Notes: generated by a model not told the origin, from the sequence alone. A DNA stretch of 64,000 nt from Cyathus striatus (GCA_025738555.1 JAOVFP010000014.1:1178001-1242000), one strand, 5' to 3'; shown: positions 50,981 through 64,000, counted from the first letter of the stretch. Numbers and translations are program-made.

Positions 50981-53362
50981 TAAACCTTTGTGTGGTTTTC
51001 TCCTTTAACTGAAATAAAAGCATATGGTAGAATTAGAAATAACAGATAATGCTATATTCTGTAGATCAGCACATCCCTCTGTAAATGCACAGTGTACTAC
51101 TATATTTAAATTGGTACTAATATAATCCTGAATCAATGCTTTGGCGTCTCTAAACAAAAAGAATGTTTATTTTTTTGCTGTCAAGAACAAATGAAACCAA
51201 TAGTATCAACGTATATTGATACATTCTACACTATGGCAGTTACAATTAATAAAATATATGAGTAGACATACTATTATGAATGTCAAACTAACTTGAGAGC
51301 TACCTAGGTAAGTACTCAGCATCCCTTTTACCAAAGTTCCACATGCATTAAAGCAATCTGTTCATAAGACTTTCAGGTTTCATCAGACTGAAACTCAAAG
51401 TAGTCCTATAGCACCTACAGGTTGCATTATTACCTTTCTATAACTCAAATATCATACAATTTGTTGATTTTATCGGACATTTTATTCAAAGAATGGCTGT
51501 AAATTGATTGTTTTCATTTTTCTCAAATCTCCGTATGATATGGCATCCAGAGCAATGGATGATACATATCATGTGATGACATCTATCACTGACATTAATA
51601 TGCCTAGCGTAGTTCTACCCACTATAAAACATTTATTTCAATATTCTAAAGTGCTACTTACAAATGGTATAATATCTATGGGTTGTACTTAGTAGCTAAG
51701 GTAGAGGTCCTGGACCATTAGCTAGCGTGGGAATTATTCGCACTAATAAGGGACATGTCTAGCCTAAGTAGGAAAGCACCTAAAAATAGAAACACTGAGG
51801 TTAGAGTTTATTCTCAATATCAGTGGGAAATAGTTACCAGTAAGGCCAGAGATCGAGCTAAGCATGCATCTTTTCTAATAATAGGTTATCAAAGTCATAT
51901 GTTATTGTGCCATAGGAAAAGCATGGGGATTTAGACTCATGGCAAATGCTGCTATCTAACCATGCTGGACCAGCACTGTGCATCAGCATGCCATAGGCAC
52001 CTGGATAGGCCTGAGACCCGGCATTCCCGGCCGGCTTATTCAGTGTTTCCCATTTCCACGTGTCAAAGTGCATGGCATCACGCCTTCATATGGAGTGTCT
52101 CACCTGCAGATATAGCTTATTATACTTCGCTATCTTTCCATATGGACACATTCTTGGTGCTCATATGTTTGGTATATTCATGATTTACTCTGGTCCATCC
52201 CAGACACCTGTCTCCAGTCTAAAAGTCTACTTTACAGCTTAGCTAATGTGTAATTACTGCTTTTGTATTAACTATATAGTTTCTCTTAGCTGTGTTCTGT
52301 AAGATATTTAATAGGTAGATTTGTGTAGTAGAAGGGCAGTCTCCTGTGCCCTGAGAAATATCATCTAGCGTCATGCTTTAGTATTTGTGTGAGCTTTGAG
52401 ATTCTAAGTGCAATGCGAAGTGAGAAGTCATAAGCCCATGCTAAGTCCAAGATTAAGGAACATGCATCAAAACACACATCAAAGTGTTCACTAAGCTGTT
52501 TTCCCTTCATGAACATCAGTCTTTGACACCTCCCCTTTTACTTTACTTCGCCTGGAAGCATTTTGCATTTGAGTCTTACCCACTGAGCACCTTCTTAGTG
52601 AGCGTACATGGTGTGAGTGAAATTACATATATTTTAATTTATACTACATTGTGTTAAACTAGGTACTTTAACATCTTTGAACTTTGAAGGTAATCTTGTC
52701 TCAGATATCCCTGGACCCTGATGAGAGGATTCTGCCCTACTGTCCAACAACCCTGCCCTATTCCCACTACATTCCCACCCCTCCATATTTCTACATTGCA
52801 TATGCTTTTATAGATAGGAGTAAAATATTAATCAAATTTAGTGTTATATTTATTGCTTGTCAGACATAATACAATCAATTAACATAGTTATATCTAAAAT
52901 AAAGAAATTTCACATTTTTGGAAACCATATCTACAAATTAAAAACATATTAAATGTACAAATAATGCTCCAAGGTTCATAATGTAGGTGGAAGCTAATTA
53001 CGCAGATCTTATTTAGAACTGTGGGGAAGTTCAAACACAAGCCTAGAGCCTCAAGGGCACGCTCTACTGTGTGTAGGTGTATGTACAGGTGCTCATTGCG
53101 GCAATTTGTGTGGCACATCCAGATCCATTGGGTACATGTGTTGATGTAATGTCTAGTTTACTGTTAATTATGTAAGTACATACACTGTAACTACAGTCAG
53201 GTATACATAATGTTCCTACTGTAATTACAGTAGATTATAATAAAGATCACCGTATCTAGTGGATTTCATTGGCTGGAAAGTGTTCAGGTGAGCAGAAACT
53301 GCAAGGCTACTTGTTCGGAGGCTGTCAAAATGTCAGACCCTTCAGCTATAGGTGAGTATGTG

Positions 53363-55481
53363 CAGGACCCCTGATAATACTCCAAAATGCCTGATCCTGG
53401 TGCAGATAAAATTCAAGAAAATTTTGTAAAATGCCTGTTGAAAGTGCAGATAAAATTCACCTTTTTCGCAAGTATGCCTGTACCAGAGGTCCAGATAAAA
53501 TTGTAAGTTCTCGGGCAGGCCTGTTCCCAGCCCAGATAAAATCTATGGCATGGGTGGGACTTGAACACACCTCACCAGAATTTTTTTACTGTTGACACTA
53601 TACACTTTACCATTACCAGTTAGTCTACAGGACATTGCCAGTGCACACTTTTAACTATCAACACAGATTGAGTTCATTATAAGCAGAACAGGCGAAATGA
53701 ATTGATTTTGTTCTGAGTTATCTCAACATTGTCATCAAAGCTTCTCAACGTCAACCAACTGTCCTCAATCTTGTCGATGAAGACCCATCATTCATTGTTA
53801 CCTTGCTTGGCAAGGTCTTTCACCCACAATAATTGAGGGCCATTTTCATATTGCGTGATGTTATGCATGATGTGTCATGTTGCTTTCATAAGTTTGTTCA
53901 TGACCACTACAGGGCTCCGAAACTTGTGTTCAATGACTGTCTGTTGTAGGTGGGTGTTCAATGTTCAATATTAATGTTCATTTGTGGTTGCATTGTTTTA
54001 CGACTACTCAATAACATGATAACTATGGCAGGTGCTATTTTATGCTTTCTTTATTAATTGGTTATTGAATTGGTACTGTTTGTCAGTAAGTTTTTTGTGT
54101 ATTTCCACCACATCCTGGTTTGGGTGGCAGCTTGTTCAAGTCAATCATCCTCAGCAAGAAGTTCTGCATTGTGTCCATGCATGAAGGTTGCATTATCAAA
54201 GTGTCTAAGCAGCCAAATGGACATGTGGCCACTGCTTCTGGATAATGCAATGTATAAATTGAAGAGATGATTATTTTCTATAGACTACACTGCCATGCAC
54301 AACTGGCCAGTGACCACATACGCCGCCTGACAAGCTATGCCAACCCTTTATCATACTCACAGCATCAACCACCCCACCATATACAACATGAATGGACTCG
54401 AAATCTGACCATCCAAATATCGACACCACCTTGTCAATGCAACTGTAGAAATCAACTTCGAAGCCGCCCACTGGCCTACTATCAACGGTGTGCCATGTAA
54501 TCTCTGCCAGGCCAATCTCATTGCCATTAGAACCATCATTCCCCCTCCTGTGAGCATCATAACCCCACCTCTCATTGTAATTTCTTTCCCTCCCCCTCCT
54601 CCCATAACCCCTCCTATGACGAAACACTCCTCCGTCCTTTACAACCAAAACACTTGTACTATCGCCTGCCAAAAATTAGAAACCCAGGCAACAGTCAATG
54701 ACCTAGAACCTTGCCTTTGATTTTAAATGTGACTCACAATTCAATTATACTTATGTACATTATTTAATAAACATGTATTTGTATTGTTATGTAGCACTTG
54801 CAATTAATCAATTTTTCCCCCTCCCCAAGCAAGGTTCTTGCCAATGCAGGCGGCGATTCCTGAGTAGGGAACTGAATTGGAAAAGGCCATACATTTTCAA
54901 GAGATGTACCATAGAAGTCAACTACATATCTGGATAACCTTCTGGAAATAAGTACCTGCATACAACCTGCATACATCGCTTGCAGGGTATGGGTTTATGT
55001 GGGTCTAACAGAAAGATCATGCTAGGGAAAGGTATGAATGCATTCAATTTGACTATTTATGAGTACCAACATCTACCAGTTTGCTAGTGTGAACTTTCTT
55101 GCTAAGAAATTTCACCTTCCAGCTACAAATGTTCCATGTGTTCTTGAGGCACTAGCTACGGGTATGTCTAACAGCCTAAATGTTTCAGTCTGATTGGATA
55201 GTCTTCAAAAAATTAACAGACCATGCTGTACACATTGAAAGGCCATTACTTTACTCCAGAAGCGAGGTAAAAGGCTCAGGAAGAAGAAGACTGTTAAATA
55301 CGTAGATAACACCTGTACTTGACTTCAAACAATAAAACTGCAATTTTTCAGGGAAAAATTTGATTTTTGGCAATGCCTGTGCCAGATTCAGGATGAAATC
55401 CTGCATAATCTTGGGAAATTGGGTGCAGATAAAATTGGGTGCAGGCGGAACAGGCATTTTGATGTATTATCAGGGGTCCTG
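53363..55481. mobile_element. hAT-like TIR element, non-autonomous, 2,119 bp
   Basis: Terminal inverted repeats CAGGACCCCTGATAATAC and complement, followed by similar subterminal sequence (CAAAATGCCTG). At least six copies of cagataaaatt lie near the two ends, in opposite orientations. The CAGG.. terminus and subterminal motif clusters resemble hAT elements, but I see no 8-bp target duplication and no hAT transposase. Internal frames (54,271-54,672 minus) are Gly/Arg rich and not recognised. Confidence 0.6.
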
Positions 55482-55929
55482 TGTTGCCACAATGCATGTA
55501 TAAAATGTGTATGTACTTCATGAGTCATATGCGTTATACACGCTTTGATTATGATACAGTATGTCTCAGGACACGAATCAGCGCAATCCAGGCTACCCAG
55601 ACTCCAGAAAGGCATCCTGAGGCCTGATCCTCTTTATCCATATCTCATCAAGAGATATGGCTGAAAGGATTGAAGAAAGAAGAGAAAGATATAATGAAAA
55701 TATGACAAAGTACACACCGCTTTCCCCATAAAAATAAATCATGCCTACGTGAGTATGCTCCACGCGCAGCCCAGCTATATGAACGCCGTGCAAAGAACGG
55801 CTTAGGTGAATTTCATCCACAACAAGAAGTTGATTCGCTTTGTAACTTATTCTCCTGTCTTCATTGCGTGCAAGTGCTGGACATTCTCAAGACATTCTAT
55901 TTAAAAATCCAAATCAGCAGCGCTCACAT
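55482..55929. other. Short interval between two elements
   Basis: A minus-strand frame (55,593-55,820, ending IKRIRPQDAFLESG) may be a decayed exon; no family is recognised. Nothing else seen. Confidence 0.3.
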
Positions 55930-57284
55930 TGGGGGTGCACAACGCCTGCAAAGCGTGACACACATGATCTGTGACATCTGTCACACATGCCCCCAAATTC
56001 TACTGACCCACTGCTCTCGTTCCTTACTCAACACATTTTAGCTAGCTCTTTTGTGTCACGTCATAATAAAAATACATTATCTATGATTGTATGAAGTTTT
56101 TTTTTGTTAAAATGTGCTGGATATTGCTGGAGGCATCAAACCCCTGCCAAAAATCACATCAATTAGGTACTCAAACTTCATCCTCTTATAACTTTTGAAT
56201 GAGAACACTTCAAAACATATATAATAGAGCAAAATTGCACTATTTTACGATGCCTACAATTGCTATTAGCCATATATTTAATTAAGGTGCTGTAACATAT
56301 TAATATGACAGGTATTGGTGCATTATCTCATACTTACAATCATGATATTAAAATTCTGGTTAATACGAATTGTCCACGTCGATGAATAGTACAAAATTGC
56401 TCTATAAATCATATACGTACGATGCGATTCCGTAAAGTTATAAGGTATAAGTTCTCGCCCCCATAGCTCAGAGGCACAGCCACAGGTTAGACATCAAACA
56501 ACACCATGTGTGATCGATTGCTCAACACAAATATTCCATTATCATGTATATATGAACTACACATTATGTACAGTTTATAATAGATTATTTGTATACGCTG
56601 TATAAGTTTTTATGCATGTAATAATGTTGAATTGGCCAAACTTATATCCAAATGCCTATTAACTGTATAGCTGTGATTTTCATTCTTTAATAACTTTTGA
56701 AGGAGTGAACATAAGACTATGGTTTATAGAGCGAAATTACACTACTTTTTTGTGCCAATAATCATATCAAGCTATATTTTTGATTCAGAAACTGTAACAT
56801 GTAATTTGGGTGTGTATAATAATGGGTTCCCATACATACAGGACATTTAATAAAATTCTGTATAGATAAAATTATTTACACAATATAATAATGCAATTTT
56901 GCTCTATAAACTATAGTAATACAATGTGATCTCAGAAAGTTATTTGAGAAACAAGTTCTGAAAGCAACCACATAAGGCACAGCCACCAGCAGAACTTATT
57001 TCGGAAGATCGCCCAATTGATTGATAGAAGTTGTCACACCTGTCACCTTGTTTTAACCAGTAGTTATAAGAGAATATAGGAATTTATACATATTACACTA
57101 CTTAAATAATATATTTATCACACTAGCATAATATTAGTTAAAGTAGGAGTGAAAAGAGCAAAGAAAAGTATGAAGGAACACCCAGGAAATGCGAAGAACA
57201 GAGCTGGGTCAAGATTTGTGACACTTTTAGTCACATGGCGTGACCGTCACGTCACCAGCCATGTGAGAGCATTGTGCACCCCCA
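55930..57284. mobile_element. 1,355-bp TIR element with 7-bp target duplication
   Basis: Ends TGGGGGTGCACAACGC and the complement of TGGGGGTGCACAATGC. Identical flanks CTCACAT at 55,923-55,929 and 57,285-57,291. Internally it holds two related palindromic units. No coding capacity. The superfamily is not assigned; a 7-bp duplication is shared with the nested element at 42,264-43,315, but their termini differ. Confidence 0.8.
56150..57000. repeat. Two tandem copies of a palindromic unit
   Basis: Unit 1 (about 56,160-56,490) and unit 2 (about 56,660-57,000) each begin with aacttttgaa.gag.. and a tagagc.aaatt.cacta block, and carry the inverted aattttgctctata block about 170-200 bp further on, ending near agttct..gcacagccac. 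The units are therefore both duplicated and self-complementary. Confidence 0.6.
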
Positions 57285-57595
57285 CTCACATGACTAATAA
57301 GTCAGTGTTGTGCAAGCACAGCTCACTTGTTTCAGAGTAAACCCATGTCACTTCAGTGTACCATATGTACGAGATATTATAGTAAGTGACAAAAAAAATG
57401 GCGCAGTCTCCTTGGATGCTGCTTGAAATTCCTATAACATTAGGTTAGGCTACCACGCAATACAACATAGAAACAGAAAACGACACACCGATCACGCGAA
57501 TAAACACTAAACCAGCGACTCGCCACAATACCAAGACCAGTCAAGCAGGGTTTCCAACTACACTCGACAGGAATGCAGTACATATTACCCAAATA

Positions 57596-57941
57596 TCACC
57601 CATACTTCGTGAACCGATGAATATCGTAGCGTGAAACCACTTTTAAGTTTTTATCCATGAGAGCAACAACTTCCTTGAGCTCTCGCAGGATGTGTCGATA
57701 TTGTCCACGCATAAGAAGTGGGAAGACACATAAGTAGCAGGGGACAAGCAGGGGACGGGCAGAGTTGAGTAGCAGCGTTTGAGCAGCGTGGTCCATGCAT
57801 ATGGAGCGAGTAGTGGGGCCTGCTTAGCGCTTACTTAACAGCCAAGTTCCGGTGGTCTGGCTGTGTGGTCGGCACTGATCGCCGGTGAAACTCAGATGTA
57901 TGCTAAGAAATCAAAGGGCTACAATGATAAGCAAACCACTG
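57596..57941 (-). pseudogene. Tc1-like transposase 5' end, truncated element
   Basis: The right end (..gcaaaccactg at 57,941, followed by TA) and the preceding ~90 bp resemble the right end of the element at 49,974-50,980. The minus frame reads MRGQYRHILRELKEVVALMD.., the same N-terminal HTH start as MPGPHRHIHREIKKLAVHMY. It ends at KYG (57,596) with no catalytic domain and no matching left terminus, so it is a 5'-end relic. Confidence 0.7.
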
Positions 57942-58052
57942 TAAAAAGAGAATTCATGCGGTTCCCGGACACCGTAGGGTGGCTATGCCACTATGGGCGC
58001 TTCATTCATTTGGTATGATTGGTCAAGGGGCTGTCCTCCGAGCAAATCGCGA

Positions 58053-59203
58053 AAGTGATCCATCCTGGGTTGCCGTGGGAAGTGGCTGTGGTTCCGCTCG
58101 GAAGCTTATTGTAACTGGTAGCCGGAAGCGACTTGATATGGCTCTGCACACATAGTCAATGTCAGCCGCTGTATCGAATTTCGTAACTTCATAAAGTATG
58201 TAACACTGCAATCTGTAAAGTTCTCTTTTTAGATTATTTATTTTTGCTGAATGTCTCTCGAAGTAGAGAACCATATATTTAGTGAAATGAGTAGATCTCA
58301 TTTCTCTGCAGATTTTTATTATTTGTACAACTTATACAGTTATAACATGTTTTACAGTGACAAAAGGGTAAAATTGTAGATTACCGTAAATTAGTAAGAA
58401 TATTCGATGCAAGTTTTTTCGGTAGGGGAAAAGTAGCGGGAGAGAGGATGGATATTTGTCAAAGGCTCTTTTCTTACGAGGGGTTACCGATTACCGCTCG
58501 ATTAAGTGCAACAAGCACACGAATTATTGTTATGTTTGCGGTATAGGTATCGTAACTGTGGTTCCAACTTCCCTCTGGCTTGTTTGCTTTTTGCCAACTT
58601 TTGCGCTGTTGAACTAAGTTTAAGATACCACCGGCAAAGGTCAAATTACATTTTGACTGTAGCACCGAGTAATCATTTTTGTAGAGGTCAGGTGTGAGCA
58701 ACTAGCCCTGTATGTCGTATGCGTGTAATTCGTTGAGTTGATGACTTTAAGATTTTGATCTCGTCACTTGCAGCGTCGGAATGTACAAAATTCGGATGTA
58801 GACTCCATACTTATTACCTTTACATACGCTCTAGTATAGTACTAAAAAGAGAGAAAGAAACAGACAAGAATTACGGGTATAGCTTCCCTTTACGCAAAAA
58901 TTAAATAGACCAAGGAACAGTGCTTCAGCCTTCCATAGACATTTCCTTAAAAGTTGAAGGGGGAAATATTTGCAAGCATATTAAAGTCTTCCTACAAGAA
59001 AAAAGCAGAAGAAAAAAATAGATTTATTATGAATAGTTTACAAATTCTTAGTATGTATAAGATTTTGAGCAGCTAGATTGAGTGTATAAGTAATATCTGG
59101 AAAGTATTGCTATCTGCAATAACCGGACAATGTGCGTACATCCAGTCGTGTTGAGTCACATGATATAGATTTCACAGCCACTTCCCACGGCAACCCGGGA
59201 TCA
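58053..59203. repeat. Inverted repeat pair around a 1.1-kb AT-rich interval
   Basis: gggttgccgtgggaagtggctgtg at about 58,067-58,090 and its complement at about 59,172-59,196, with a few further matching bases outside (tgatcc). This could be the ends of a TIR element, but no target duplication is visible and the interior lacks coding signal. Confidence 0.5.
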
Positions 59204-59600
59204 TTTGAAATCCGAATACGCCGATCATGCTTCGGCCAAACAAAACACTCTGGTTAGGGGGTAATAGAAGAAGTAAGAAATTGAATATCTTCGAGCTGAT
59301 TCCCATCGTATCTCTCATTCATCTTAGACTTCAGCCCTCGTCCTCATATTTGACAATTCTGAGATAAAAGGTTTATATATTTATCTTTAATTCGAACTAC
59401 GCTTTACTTTAATAATTAAATACTGATCCTTCAAGGCCCTACGGTGCGCACTGCGGAGACTTTAATCTCACAGGCTGGGTGGGATGAAATTAAAATCATG
59501 ATCATTATGTTCAACTCGACAAAAATACATTCAATGAACACCGCATTCTTTTCGAAGAATAGTTTCCACCTTTCTTATAAACTGTTGAACCCTTATTGAA

Positions 59601-61307
59601 ATGGAACACCGTAAACATCAGGTTCCCCTCGTTCAAATGATAGCACTGGAAAAATCCCAGAAGGTCACAGCAGATCTTGTGCCAGCAAGTGTCGTTCGAG
59701 TTCGAGTGCTGCAGAATGCTAAGTGGCATGGGTATGTAGAAGGTATGTTATAGTCGCTGAAGTTGACGTTGTTGTATTTAATTATGCATACATAGCGGCT
59801 GCACAGACAGCTCTTATCTGGAATTATCTACTCACATTAGACACTGAGGTATATTTGATTTTTCTGCCTTATTACTTATCCTCTAACTAACAATATCTCC
59901 GTGTTTTCAGGTTAAATTGATATGGGTAACGCGCTTCTACCTACATTTACCTTACTTACTTCGGCTAACGGATGATTAGAGGTGGCCAAAACCATGGTCA
60001 TGGACAACATTCCTGTTCCTCGCTGTACGTCTCTACTCCGACACTTATCTGCCATCCATCCACTTCTCACCCTTGCTTCAATTCCAGAACCGATACTTGC
60101 CAATCGTCGCGCAGGCCGTAAGCACAATAGGTTCGTTGGCCATTCATTTTATATTATTCTCCTCATTTAGCGTATGAATATCAAATATAGCGCATATTAG
60201 CTCCAATATTTCATATGAGGTATGTTTCCAGGATCTTGAAAAATGTCGTAATGATTGATAACTATACAGTTGTATGTTTCGATTCTTTATCCTTCCATAG
60301 CGGTGTTAATGAGATGAACTGTCATTCATTGTAGTTGTACGTCATGTTCACATCCGTGTACGTTCGAACTTCACATTAATGTATGCCCAGGCGAATTCTC
60401 GTTAGCCTATTGGCTTGTAATCACCAGTACGTGAATTACAACCCGTCATTTCAATAATTCCTAACTCCTTTTCTGTAAGGTGTGGCGCAGTTAATAGTAA
60501 CTGATACTATTGTATGGTTATGTGTCTGTGCGCTGTATGGAAATAATAAGAGGGTTAAATACCCTTTGCTGGCTCTATACGTTGTTGCTGTGATGTGTTC
60601 TATCACAATCACAGGAACGAAGTTTAAAGGTATTTTCATAGTATCTGTTCATCAGGATGCCGGAGTTAAACTTGAGAGTCTATCAGGAACATCAAATCCT
60701 GCACCGGAAGTACACCAATGCGTGTTGACAACTACACCATCCGAATTGCTATGGATATTCTGGTACGCTTCTTTGCTGAACCGATTTGGAATGCCTCTCT
60801 GATATATCGTAGGATACCTATCATGGTATATGAAGCAACCACTCTTATATTGGTTGCAAGGAAGTTATACTTATATCTAACGAAGCAATGCAATTGGACA
60901 TCGGAACTACTCGAGATGATTCTAAAAGACACGATGATGTACTTGGTTATGTCCGTATCTCCTCCTTTTCTTACCCACACCTTGCTGATTTGATGTCACG
61001 ACTAGCATATTGGCACTTTTCATCGCCGACGCTGTGTTCTTCGCAAACCCAGACGTGAGTAATACCTATCCACAGCCATACGTTAGCAGAACAAAGTTCT
61101 TCGTAGCCTTCCTTAGCGGGTGTAATAGCACCCGTAGCCGAGGTCATGTTGTCAATATTGGTCAACAGAATGCTATTCAACCTCCGTGCACAGTCTGCTG
61201 CGAGTACGACTGATGCAAAGGAGGAGAATGACGATTCAGCGACGCGTGCAGCGCAGTCGGCTATAAGGTTCAATCATACCCTTACGACACAGACTTTGCC
61301 AGCTTGA
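59601..61307 (+). CDS. DUF6533-family membrane protein
   Basis: An apparently intact multi-exon gene. Exons I can chain: 59,601-59,742; 59,796-59,848 (TALIWNYLLTLDTE); 59,911-59,925; 59,980-60,024 (WPKPWSWTTFLFLA); from 60,088 (NRYLPIVAQA); 60,391-60,426 (EFSLAYWLVIT); 60,480-60,762 (DTIVWLCVCALYGNNKRV); 60,813-60,950 (IPIMVYEATTLILVA .. LLEMILKDTMMYL); 61,006-61,054; 61,107-61,307 (VAEVMLSILVNRMLFNLRA). The order xYLLTLDxEVxLIW / W.W...LF..NRYLP / R.YALYG / ..LR-D..-Y / LxNRxxxNLR is the signature of the basidiomycete DUF6533 group, seven-helix-like plasma or endomembrane proteins of unknown function. Here the usual R before the ALYG motif is C (VCALYG). The exons between 60,120 and 60,390 are unresolved. 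ATG 59,601 is the first in frame after an upstream TGA; 59,637 is an alternative. Confidence 0.75.
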
Positions 61308-61782
61308 ATATGGACAGGATACTGAATTATAATAGCATGTAATCATATACTCTGTATACACGGTCAGAGAGAGACAGTTATGCTCAAGCCTTTGGCTCTT
61401 CGGACAACAACTTAGCTTTTACAATTTTACATACTTTCAGTTGTATTTGTCTACCTTTATATAAAGGTTACAGTTATGTTAATAAATACATTATTGGTAC
61501 CAAAACCCTCTATTCTTCCCCATTCCTTGTGCTTGAATGACATAGCTCCTACCAGAGTTCTTATCAGAGTTTACAATGGTAAACCTATACTTGTCCGGAT
61601 CCAACGGTCCAGTCAATGTGATATGAGAGTGAAATATTGTGGCAACGGGAATTTCACGATTGTTGTCACTGTTCCATAGTTTTCTATTAAAGTTCATGTT
61701 GGCATTGTGTATAGAAAGAAGCTTAAAATTTGGAAGAGAAGATACTGTTTTCATTAGCAGGCACTGATGTGGTGATTAACTG
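61308..61782. other. 3' flank shared by two convergent genes
   Basis: Between the DUF6533 and F-box/LRR genes. A minus frame at 61,491-61,754 contains LPNFKLLSIHNANM, which looks like one more leucine-rich unit, and tttttctaactaacag just before it resembles an intron end. It may therefore be a last exon of the F-box/LRR gene. No independent gene seen. Confidence 0.4.
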
Positions 61783-63157
61783 TTAGTTAGAAAAAGATAA
61801 AAAGTGGAGAAACGGAAAACTGACAATTGGATGCAATGGGTCATAAATCTTTTCATACCTCTCTGATTTAGTTGATTCTGCCGCTATGACAGCCACCGAA
61901 AGTTGTCTTAGATTGACAAGTGCTGATATACACCATATGCTATGCTCGCCAAAGCACCAGTGTCCCTCATTTATGGGAAGTATTGCCAGGCTTTCTAGTG
62001 AGTTTACATGCTTGGAGAGTGCGTCCTGATAAAAATCGAATGGCATATTCTGGTAAAACTCGACTGCTAATTGTTGCTCCATTGGTCTCGTTCTCAATTC
62101 AATTCCTTCGATAGTCAACGACTTTAGGCCGGAGTAAGATCGCAAATAGGTTAAAAAGTGTTGTGTAGGAAGAGTTATAGTAATTTGGCGAAGATGAATC
62201 TTTGCACGCTGAAGACACGTCCACGTATCTTCTGTTTCAGATCTGACATAACTCTCTCGAGGGAGATGTCTTAGACATATTGATTCCAAAGCCTGAAGAT
62301 GAGGGATTAACTCTTTTTTTGGCGTTACCGTTGGCCCTTCCATTGTGAGATGCGTTATGCGCAAAGGCGACGCGCGTTGTACCATTAAGTAAAACGATGA
62401 AGCTTCATTGCCATACCAGCACCAGCTCTGGATATCAAGGTGACGAAGCTTGTTTGAGGATTTGGCTATTAACTCAGGTAATCCTTGAATTGAGCCATTT
62501 GTGGAAATGGCTGTGGTGACTGAGCTCCGTATCGTGAGGTTTTGTAGGGGTGGTAGGGAGTGTAGCTGTATGATTGAATCTCGTATTTCAAAGTCCATGT
62601 CCAGAATTAATGTTTTCAAAGAAGTCAATTTAGAGATTCCGGATATTACGCTATTTTTCAATAGCGAAGAGGTGCAGTGCAAGACGCGGAATCTAGTATA
62701 AAATACTGTAGGACGTTTCACATGTGAGATGTACAGACACCTACGTTATCGTATCGACGTGATGGAAACTACCTATTGCAAGTATCATCCACTTTTCTAT
62801 GGATGACTGGTATAGTTTGTCTTTGGCATCACAGAGCTCCGAGTTGAGCGGCGGAGCATTTAAACGGATTGTGAGTGACTTTGCGAGAGTCACTAAAGGA
62901 TGTGCACCCCCTGCGAGCACTTTCAAGCACTCCAATAGTTCACCCATCTTTCCAGGTTTGTAGCAGATAGTGGCATGTGAAAATAGTAGTGGGATCACGA
63001 TATTGTTGAAATGTCTGCAGACTTGGCGGAGTATCGAGAGTGGGGTACTTGTCTTGTGGTTTGGTGGTTAGTAACTTTAGGATTATAGGGTAGAAAGACC
63101 TACTAGCAGGAATGTGGGCTGTATGACTTCGACGGGGAGTGAAAGGATGGATGTCAT
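61783..63157 (-). CDS. F-box-like / leucine-rich-repeat protein
   Basis: Exons 63,104-63,157; 62,773-63,052; 61,783-62,705 chain in matching phases to about 418 aa. The start MTSILSLPVEVIQPTFLL plus TSTPLSILRQVCRHFNN is the fungal F-box-like opening (LPxEV.. then a conserved RQVCRxF helix). The rest is irregular leucine-rich repeats typical of agaricomycete F-box proteins: LTSLKTLILDMDF, LPPLQNLTIRSS, SNKLRHLDIQSW, LQALESICLRHL, YSGLKSLTIEG, VNSLESLAILP, LVNLRQLSVAV. Such proteins are substrate receptors of SCF ubiquitin ligases; the target is unknown. It may extend into 61,491-61,754 by a further exon. No internal stops seen. Confidence 0.75.
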
Positions 63158-64000
63158 GGATATGTGGTTTGTGCTGCGCGTCGTTTGGGGAGAAAGGACA
63201 ATGAGTTACTTATGAGAGTGTTGAATGCGATGCATTTGATGGACACGTGTACATCGACGGATCTGATGAACACCCTAAGTCTACTGTATAATTGTACCTT
63301 ACACAAAGTTGACCAAAATAGGTTACCTTTACCACCTGTTCAAAGATTATGTACTAAAATGTGTTCCCTACGTATTAGCCTGATGAGATATATTATCATA
63401 GGTGTGTGCATGTTTGAATCGTGAAGACGACTCTCTGAATATTTACATAAATTACACTCCGTTTAGGAATAAAATCCATATACCAAATGCTGTTGTTAAA
63501 ACACCAGACTGCGTATAGGAAGTAAACTGTCAACATGGAAACAAACTTATGCAGTGCCTATCTGACTATGTGACAGCCTGAGACAAGTTACAATTTCTAG
63601 GAAAATCGAATTGAGTCGGCGAGAGGTTCTGACGTTCAAACCGCTCGAATTATCGTGGTACGCTACCTCGCGAGACGCGTGAACATGTGCGTTTGAAATC
63701 TAAGGATGGGTACCTATCATTTGCCTATCATGTTAAGTTACACTTTAACATTGGTAGTAAGAAAGCTATATTTATACCAAACAAAGCGATAAGGATGGAC
63801 ATAAATGATGAGATACCTGATCATCACGTTGGTGTCACGAGTCAGATATCTACGCATTTTCGAGAATTCAGGCTTCAGAGGAATTCAACTAAGTAGTTGC
63901 AGCCCTATTTAGTCAATATTTAATGGCGAATATGCGAGATTGAAACAACTCGACAACGCATGTAAATGCGGCTCAGAAGCATAAGCTTTGATCATCCCAT
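63158..64000. other. No recognisable gene
   Basis: Upstream of the F-box/LRR gene. Short frames on the plus strand (63,164-63,424; 63,687-63,896) have no motif support. Confidence 0.45.

Larger units (their letters stand above)
49709..53252. mobile_element. 3.5-kb TA-flanked TIR element containing a nested Tc1-like element
   Basis: Inverted ends of about 75 bp: left CAGTGATTTTTATGCATAATC.., right complement CGGTGATCTTTATTATAATC... Each contains two short palindromes of the type ACTGTAATTACAGT. TA flanks at 49,707-49,708 and 53,253-53,254. The interior has no transposase I recognise apart from the nested copy at 49,974-50,980; the remaining ~2.3 kb (50,981-53,150) is AT-rich without clear genes. 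Confidence 0.7.

Overview
The window looks like nuclear DNA of a mushroom-forming basidiomycete (Agaricomycetes). The evidence is the dense short introns of about 45-70 nt with GT..AG borders, the Plavaka-type transposase, DUF6532 and DUF6533 proteins, a CYP63-like P450, a fungal NACHT protein and an F-box-like/LRR protein. No bacterial-style operons, tRNA genes or CRISPR arrays were seen. Most of the window is transposon-rich, decayed sequence. Only a few genes look intact by hand reconstruction: a 69-aa secreted protein (3.5-3.8 kb), an MFS transporter (7.6-9.4 kb), a DUF6532 gene (12.3-14.9 kb), a DUF6533 membrane protein (59.6-61.3 kb) and an F-box/LRR gene (61.8-63.2 kb).

Layout, left to right. 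0-5 kb is largely empty, with a NACHT gene relic and the small secreted protein. 5.1-9.8 kb is copy 1 of a 4.7-kb direct segmental duplication (repeat modules plus the MFS gene). 11.0-24.4 kb is one broken cytochrome P450 gene on the minus strand. Two of its introns hold large insertions: a 7.6-kb Plavaka element carrying a divergent transposase/DUF6532 gene pair, and about 4 kb of LTR-like and TIR-like repeats. 26.7-29.2 kb is a NACHT pseudogene with four in-frame TGA codons. 30.3-34.3 kb is a 4-kb foldback element with 1.2-1.9-kb inverted arms, a large 18-bp minisatellite and an 18S rRNA 5'-end fragment in its loop; it abuts a third NACHT relic. 35-44.5 kb holds MITEs, a dispersed repeat family and a nested transposon stack. 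44.55-49.2 kb is copy 2 of the duplication, whose MFS gene has a 1-bp frameshift. 49.7-57.9 kb is a run of TIR elements (Tc1-like inside a TA-flanked element, hAT-like, and one with a 7-bp target duplication). 59.6-63.2 kb is a short gene-bearing stretch.

The genes do not form an obvious pathway. The coherent story is genome dynamics: elements landing in introns or inside each other, CpG-type decay (CGA to TGA) in NACHT and transposase genes, local duplication of a transporter, and a long foldback repeat that may expand tandem arrays of palindromic motifs. All gene models were built by reading splice signals and frames by eye, without alignment or RNA data.
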